From the NCBI GenBank assembly GCA_018398765.1, contig JAHBMJ010001571.1, positions 1-17,500 on the forward strand: 17,500 nt of DNA, read 5' to 3'. The translations under genes and the position numbers were made by a program. The notes under the pieces were generated by a model. It was not told where the DNA came from and made no database searches. It was given only the letters and a program-made list of their open reading frames with translations. The DNA is from Chromera velia. Its lineage: Eukaryota > Sar > Chromeraceae. Of this stretch, positions 13,855 to 17,500 are shown piece by piece (positions within the stretch are counted from its first letter, which is position 1; every line of letters starts with the position of its first letter).

Positions 13855-15932
13855 CCTGTCACTTTGTCAGTCTGTCTCACAGCATTTCTTTTGAGTGCGG
13901 CATGTTGCTGCTTACTCGAATGATATGTTGTTTGATTGTTTTTGAAAGATCAAATGAAGATGGTCAGAGATATCATCATCAAACATCACTTATGCATGGT
14001 CTGAATGAGCAATTTGAGATGAGTGAGTGAATCGAGTATCTTCCTTCAGCGCTCAAAGTTCGAAAGATCTACCATTGAGCAAGTTTGCCATGAATCAAAA
14101 AGACTGCAGGCAGGCAGGCAGGACGACGTTGAGTTGACACGGGCCCTCCCTATCCCTAGCTCTCCAGGCAGGCAGGCAGGCAGGCAGGCTGCATGGTGTC
14201 GTGCATGCACTGGGAAGGACGGAGGGAGGGAGGGAGGGAGGAAGCTGGTTCCTTCGATCTTAGTCAGCCTGCATGCTTGCATCATCGTGTGGATGCATGG
14301 TTGTTGGTTCTGCTTTGAGTAAGAGTCAATGAATGAATGAATGAACAGATTAATTTTTGATAGCTTGCAAGGGTGTACGTACGTACGTACATGATCTACA
14401 TGCATGGATGCACTCAGGGTCCCTGTCTGACGAGCCGGGGAGTGTAGTGATAGACCCGACCGATGAGCAGGGGAACCTTCCAGGGGGGGGCAGGGGGGAC
14501 GCTAGGTATCTGTTGGGTCTCTTCAAGTGCTCTTTGGCCCTTGCAAAGGTGTGTCGGAGTTACACATTAATTGAAAGAATTAGACGTCAGACAGACAGAA
14601 AGACAGATAAAGGTAGAAGGACAGATAGATGGGCAGGTAGACAGGACGACATAAAAGCTCTGCATGTCGTACTTTTGCTTTCCTTTCTCTTCCTTCTTTT
14701 GTTTTTGTTTCCACGTACCCCCAGGGCCTTCACGCAATTCAATTCGGGCAGGCAACTGAGAAAGAGAAATGGTACCCCCTTGAAGTTCACGCAATTCAGG
14801 CAACTGAGAAAGAGAAATGAATTAAGACAGAGAGAGACAAAGAAGAACAGAGAAGAAAAGAGAAAAACAAGAAAAGAATAACGATGACTTCATTAATTCG
14901 CAGGTTAACGAACCCCCTGCCGGGACTGAGCCGAACGTCGTCATTTCAGATGAGCGCGGGATGATTTTGTTCATAGCAAAGAGAGGCATCTATGCGAACG
15001 AGGAACTGTACATCAATTACGGAGAGCTGTATGATAGGTCAGTCAGTCAGCTGAACGAAGTCTCGATCGATCACTCTTTTAATTTTTTCTTATCAGAGTT
15101 TTGCTTAATTCTTCCTTCATGCAAATCACGTTTCTTTCATCCGGCTGATCATCAACTATGAATCGAGATTCCTCTCGCTTACACAAAGCCAGGGAACACA
15201 GCAGACAGGCAGCCAACTAAGTGCACGGCGGTCAACTGATGAAAGAAACTCAGGTTGGTTGCATGTTGCTCCATTCCATTTTCTATTGATGGCTTTGGGA
15301 GGGACCCGACAAACATTCATACTTTCACCCATTCGAACGTCTCCAATCCGAAAGTCCTCCTCTTTCATTGCCTTCCTCGTCGACTTGAAAGACCAATCTT
15401 TTTTTATTAATTCAGAGCGGATCGATACACTTCCTTGATCTGTCGGGGGAATTTTATGGACACACCTCCCTCTCAGTTTGCCTTGTCAAGTGCACATTGA
15501 TTGGCCATTTCCCCCCCTGGCTTTGCATGCATGCAACGTACACATCGTCGTCTTGTTGACGGACGTCCTTACAGGTCGCACTATTATCAGAGCAACACTC
15601 CCGGTCCGGCGAGTCTCGATGGAGAGCCGCGAGAAGAGTCTGAGATGTCATTGAGGCCCGACCTCAGTGATGAATCAGGGCCAGACGAAGACACTCAGCA
15701 GTTGCTGACGGGAAGAGGGGACTCTGTAAGTGTGGAAAGAGAATTCGGACGCCGGAACGACACCGACATTCGGTCGTGGAGCAGGACGGCAAGTCCTGTA
15801 CCAACAACAGAAGAGAAGTTATTCGAGGGTGATGAAAGCCATAAAAGAGTGTTGCGAAAAAAAGGTTTGGAAGCAGGTGGGCTTGGTGGAGAAGAAGCAG
15901 AATCCCTGCAAACTCAGAGAGAGCCTGACTAA
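10925..15932 (+). CDS. SET-domain protein, putative protein-lysine methyltransferase, 8 exons
   Basis: SET domains move a methyl group from S-adenosylmethionine to lysine in histones or other proteins. Proposed exons: 10925-11203, 11404-11481, 11724-11858, 12349-12482, 13549-13790, 14418-14548, 14904-15037, 15575-15932. All junctions are GT-AG and in phase, giving about 496 residues. The SET domain spans about residues 94-380: a GAGDGLFA glycine loop, VGAYPG, then [22 protein letters not shown] (in the place of the usual NHxCxPN motif) and [12 protein letters not shown] with the expected catalytic tyrosine. A charged low-complexity insert (about 165-275) splits the domain. A short acidic tail follows. 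No pre-SET cysteine cluster, PHD or other reader domain is visible. The start is uncertain: ATG 10925 gives a hydrophobic leader, while ATG 11030 (context GCCATGC) would remove it. The target cannot be told from sequence. Family call is firm; exon ends are moderate. Confidence 0.82.
11299..11327. repeat. AT dinucleotide run
   Basis: (TA)n in intron 1 of the SET gene (11204-11403). Confidence 0.95.
11404..11481 (+). CDS. SET gene exon 2 (SET N-terminal strand and glycine loop)
   Basis: Acceptor ACATGCAG, phase 0 to phase 0, 26 codons. It encodes [20 protein letters not shown] followed by IPANTV, the classic opening of a SET domain: a beta strand, the GxG cofactor loop, GLFA, and the Ile-Pro-Ala-x-Thr-Val step. 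The donor is GTTAGC; reading on would add only a few residues before the intron's pyrimidine and GT repeats. Confidence 0.85.
11528..11716. repeat. Poly-C, CT and GT/GTAT repeats
   Basis: C-run, CCCTCTCT units and then about 140 bp of GT with TATG variants. They fill intron 2 of the SET gene and end just before the exon 3 acceptor. Confidence 0.95.
11724..11858 (+). CDS. SET gene exon 3 (continuation of SET N-terminal half)
   Basis: Acceptor TTCTCCAG follows a long GT-rich intron. The frame continues the previous exon as ...[15 protein letters not shown], matching the V-x-x-Y-x-G strand of SET domains. The donor chosen is GTGAAT at 11859. The same frame stays open to 12029, so a longer exon ending at 12017 (donor GTCAAT, also phase 0) would add 53 residues including [20 protein letters not shown]. 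The choice is open. Confidence 0.7.
12349..12482 (+). CDS. SET gene exon 4 (acidic insert)
   Basis: Acceptor CCTTTGCAG with a good pyrimidine tract; 44 codons plus 2 nt; donor GTGCGC. In the phase set by exon 3 it reads [20 protein letters not shown] and then an almost uninterrupted Glu/Asp run ([19 protein letters not shown]). The two other frames read as Arg- or Lys/Thr-rich, so the acidic call depends on the exon 3 phase. It is an intradomain insert, not part of the SET fold. Confidence 0.6.
12726..13037. repeat. Hairpin-bearing tandem repeat, 4 copies with growing spacers
   Basis: The core GAGCCCATCCCCCCCTGGCC, then TGAAGGAGAAAACATATGAT, recurs at 12730, 12803, 12890 and 12992, so spacings are 73, 87 and 102 bp. 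Each spacer contains TTTTCTTTC-ATACA-GAAAGAAAA, a 9-bp hairpin. The spacers grow by added copies of the hairpin's left arm (TTTCATACATTTTC). Both strands have long open frames through the array. It lies in intron 4 of the SET gene (12483-13548). Confidence 0.9.
13549..13790 (+). CDS. SET gene exon 5 (low-complexity insert and return to SET fold)
   Basis: The acceptor chosen, at 13546-13548, has a strong pyrimidine tract (TTTCCCCCCACTCTCAG). A second in-phase CAG at 13504-13506 would add 14 residues ([14 protein letters not shown]). The exon encodes [16 protein letters not shown], then a Lys/Gly/Glu/Thr-rich charged run ([23 protein letters not shown]), then [10 protein letters not shown], which rejoins the SET domain. 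It ends with one nt of a glycine codon before GTTAGT. Confidence 0.68.
13824..13858. repeat. TCTG microsatellite
   Basis: TGTC units in SET intron 5. The rest of that intron (13791-14417) holds GGCA (14108, 14166), GGGA (14220) and GTAC (14376) runs and no credible exon. Confidence 0.92.
14418..14548 (+). CDS. SET gene exon 6 (SET core, IDPTD motif)
   Basis: Acceptor GCACTCAG; its two leading nt complete the glycine codon from exon 5. It encodes [19 protein letters not shown] and ends ...FKCSLALAK at a codon boundary before GTGTGT. The I-D-P-T-D-x-x-G-N stretch and the following helix are typical of protist SET domains, where they precede the asparagine motif in the next exon. The stretch [15 protein letters not shown] appears inserted between the two blocks. 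Confidence 0.85.
14715..14819. repeat. Tandem duplication of about 57 bp with a 9-bp indel
   Basis: GTACCCCC...TTCACGCAATTC (14715-14740) recurs 57 bp downstream (14772-14797). AGGCAACTGAGAAAGAGAAATG-type sequence follows each copy at 48-bp spacing, because the first copy has an extra AATTCGGGC. It is in SET intron 6. Confidence 0.85.
14904..15037 (+). CDS. SET gene exon 7 (cofactor-binding N motif and catalytic Tyr)
   Basis: Acceptor AATTCGCAG; 44 codons plus 2 nt; donor GTCAGT. It encodes [13 protein letters not shown], which stands where the NHxCxPN pseudoknot motif normally lies, then [20 protein letters not shown] and YINYGELYD. In SET enzymes the Tyr of ELxxxY is catalytic, and the pseudoknot formed by these two motifs builds the active site. 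This is the strongest single piece of evidence for the gene. Confidence 0.9.
15575..15932 (+). CDS. SET gene exon 8 (C-terminal tail)
   Basis: Acceptor CCTTACAG; the first nt completes an Arg codon, giving [18 protein letters not shown]. The frame runs 118 codons to TAA at 15930-15932. The tail is acidic and Ser-rich with no recognised domain and no post-SET cysteines. A perfect donor-like GTAAGT at 15726 (after GGGGACTCT, phase 0) could end the exon early. A CAG acceptor at 15948-15950 would then join a frame open to 16080. Confidence 0.7.
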
Positions 15933-16245
15933 GTGCTTTCATTTGAAACAGTCAGAAGTACTTGGACATGACTTCACAGCTAGCTTCACATGTTCCAGAA
16001 TCAGAATTCAGATATTTCCACTGAATTTTCCAGTAGTCACCTTTTTGATGCAACCAGCTAGGGGGCAGCAACTTGCTTGATTTAACATTGATTTAGCTGA
16101 ATTGAGACGTACCGAATTGAGCCTAATTCTGTCCGTCTATCATCATTTCAATTCGATTTAGTTACGTTTTAAACATTTTTTCTTACTCTGTCTGTGAATC
16201 TGACATTTTGTTTTATATTTTTTTTTAATGCACTTCACATTTATA

Positions 16246-16280
<35 letters not shown>

Positions 16281-16900
16281 TGATTGATTGATTGATTGAT
16301 TCATTGTGATGTGGTTTTGCCTAAAGTTTTACCATGCAGTTTTTGAAAGTTTACTTAACAGCTCATGAAACACTGCATTCTTATCAAAAATGCAAAATTT
16401 TTTCTAATCCTACGTACATAAATTGATATGTATTTAATGTAACAAATATAAAGGAGGGAAGTAGCAACTTTGATATACGCGATGGTAAAAATAGGTAAAA
16501 AACTGATTATTTAATGTGTCTAGCAGCCTCTAGCTTGCTAAAGTACATGCAATGCATGTTGTGACTTGCACTGAAATGCACTGCACTGTGCCACTGGCAA
16601 AAACATGTCAAATTATACTAAGTTCGCTTAATTTGGCGTTAAGTATTATACTATTATGGTCTGTACAAAAGCAAATTGAGGGCTAAATTGCATGAGGGCA
16701 AAGTCCTAGGTCAGGTCAGGCTTAGTCACTAGCTTAGTCAGCTAACTAGGCTGCAGGCAGGAGGCGTACTAAAATGACTGACTTGTATATCTTACATGTC
16801 AGAGACGTTCAATTAAAGTGACTAATTTGAAAACCCGAGCACCTTTTTCACGCGATTCACACTTCTAATTAACGGACCGATTTCTCCTGGTCTTGGCCTC
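15933..16900. other. AT-rich intergenic DNA 3' of the SET gene
   Basis: No credible gene. The first 150 bp could be 3' UTR or an alternative last exon. The remainder is AT-rich with T-runs and short AGCT-rich stretches. Confidence 0.6.
16246..16303. repeat. TTGA tetranucleotide array
   Basis: About 13 TTGA/GATT units with a single-base interruption (TTGGATTG) in the middle. Confidence 0.95.
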
Positions 16901-16927
16901 CTAGTGGGGCTATGGAACAATGGTTGC

Positions 16928-17263
16928 GAAACAAGCTTTCAAGCAGCATCGATTCGCCGAGAGTTCTGCGATCCCTGCACTCAAAAACCAGCACTGCAGC
17001 AGCCACCATCACCCATACTCCTGACCTCTCCAAAGAGGGGGGAAAAGCTTTCAAGAATGGACTGTGCCTCTTGTTCCGTACGTGAAATCGACCACGCCAA
17101 AAAGCATCACTCTAGCAGGCAGCTTCTCTCCCTCCCTCCCTCCCTCCCTCCCTCCCTTCAAGAGGAAAAGAAACTTTCCAGGCCTTGATTGTGCCTATTT
17201 CTCCCCGAGATAAGTGCACTTCAAAAAACGTCACTGCAGCAGCCATTCTTTCACCTTGTTGAT
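16928..17263. repeat. Three diverged tandem copies of a repeat of about 120 bp
   Basis: AAGCTTTCAAG occurs at 16933 and 17045, with AAACTTTCCAGG near 17170. CACTGCAGCAGCCA occurs at 16992 and 17232, exactly 240 bp apart, and the related CACTCTAGCAGGCA at 17108 is the middle copy. TCAAAAA precedes each outer copy, with CCAAAAA before the middle one. GTGCCT is shared by copies 2 and 3. A (TCCC) run (17125-17157) is inserted in copy 2. Whether it is coding is undecided. Confidence 0.7.
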
Positions 17264-17344
17264 GCTTCTGCGACCGCAGCTCAGACGTACTTGCAGTCGT
17301 GCAGTTATCCACTGGCACGCATTGCAGTTAGTTGTTGCCGCCAC

Positions 17345-17500
17345 TCAAACCTTCTGTGCAGTCTGTCTGCGAACAGTGTTGCGCTCCTGCTGCACCCCGA
17401 AAGAGGCTGAACCTTTCACAACGAACGATTCAGAGGAACCGAGGGCTCCCTCTGCCTCCTTCTGGACCTTCTTCTTGAAGAGAAGACTGAACAGAATGGC
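17345..17500 (-). CDS. Probable 3' terminal exon of a gene entering from the right (partial)
   Basis: Reading leftwards from the window edge, the frame is open for 51 codons to TGA at 17345-17347. It begins AILFSLLFKKKVQKEAEGAL and continues GSSESFVVKG. A short hydrophobic run followed by KKK looks like the end of a membrane segment with its positive anchor. There is no start in the window, so the gene continues past 17500. Family unknown. A donor could cut it short near 17433. It would converge with the SET gene. Confidence 0.42.
   Translation of the reverse strand, partial: AILFSLLFKKKVQKEAEGALGSSESFVVKGSASFGVQQERNTVRRQTAQKV

Overview
Organism and style. The window is nuclear DNA of a eukaryote, most likely a protist or alga. 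Genes are cut into many short exons (about 40-420 bp) separated by GT-AG introns of about 65 bp to 1.1 kb. Nearly every acceptor is CAG, donors are loose after GT, and introns and flanks are packed with microsatellites (TG, GACA/TCTG, GAAG, TCCC, TTGA) and minisatellites. No bacterial operon, Shine-Dalgarno site, rRNA, tRNA or CRISPR was seen. Abundant short tetranucleotide arrays inside introns are familiar from chromerid-type and some stramenopile algae, but the sequence alone does not fix the taxon.

Layout. (1) 1-790: left-edge stretch with several competing open frames, possibly the 3' part of a plus-strand gene or an old retroelement; unresolved. (2) 790-2240: non-coding; a long TG array, then AT-rich DNA holding a 219-bp foldback element. 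(3) 2247-10900, minus strand: one gene rebuilt here as about 16 exons, coding for a roughly 620-residue protein with four predicted membrane segments, charged helical stretches and a Gly/Gln/Asn-rich C-terminus. I do not recognise the family. Most exons chain in phase; three small exons and one donor are tentative. Its introns hold most of the satellite DNA. (4) 10925-15932, plus strand: a SET-domain protein (putative protein-lysine methyltransferase) in 8 exons, about 496 residues, the one family I recognise with confidence. It is head-to-head with the membrane-protein gene: the two proposed start codons are about 24 bp apart. (5) 15933-17344: non-coding, with a TTGA array and three diverged copies of a repeat of about 120 bp. 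(6) 17345-17500, minus strand: probable 3' terminal exon of another gene entering from the right.

How the genes relate. The divergent pair probably shares a promoter or has overlapping 5' ends, so co-regulation is possible; no functional link follows from sequence. The SET gene converges on the right-edge minus-strand gene. The membrane-protein gene ends about 1.5 kb from the left-edge stretch.

The most unusual structures are an eight-copy 49-bp minisatellite in which most units carry a splice-donor sequence (8177-8570), a hairpin-bearing repeat that grows stepwise by 14-15 bp (12726-13037), the foldback element (1608-1826) and the unrecognised membrane protein. All exon models come from reading frames and phase matching by eye and lack transcript support.
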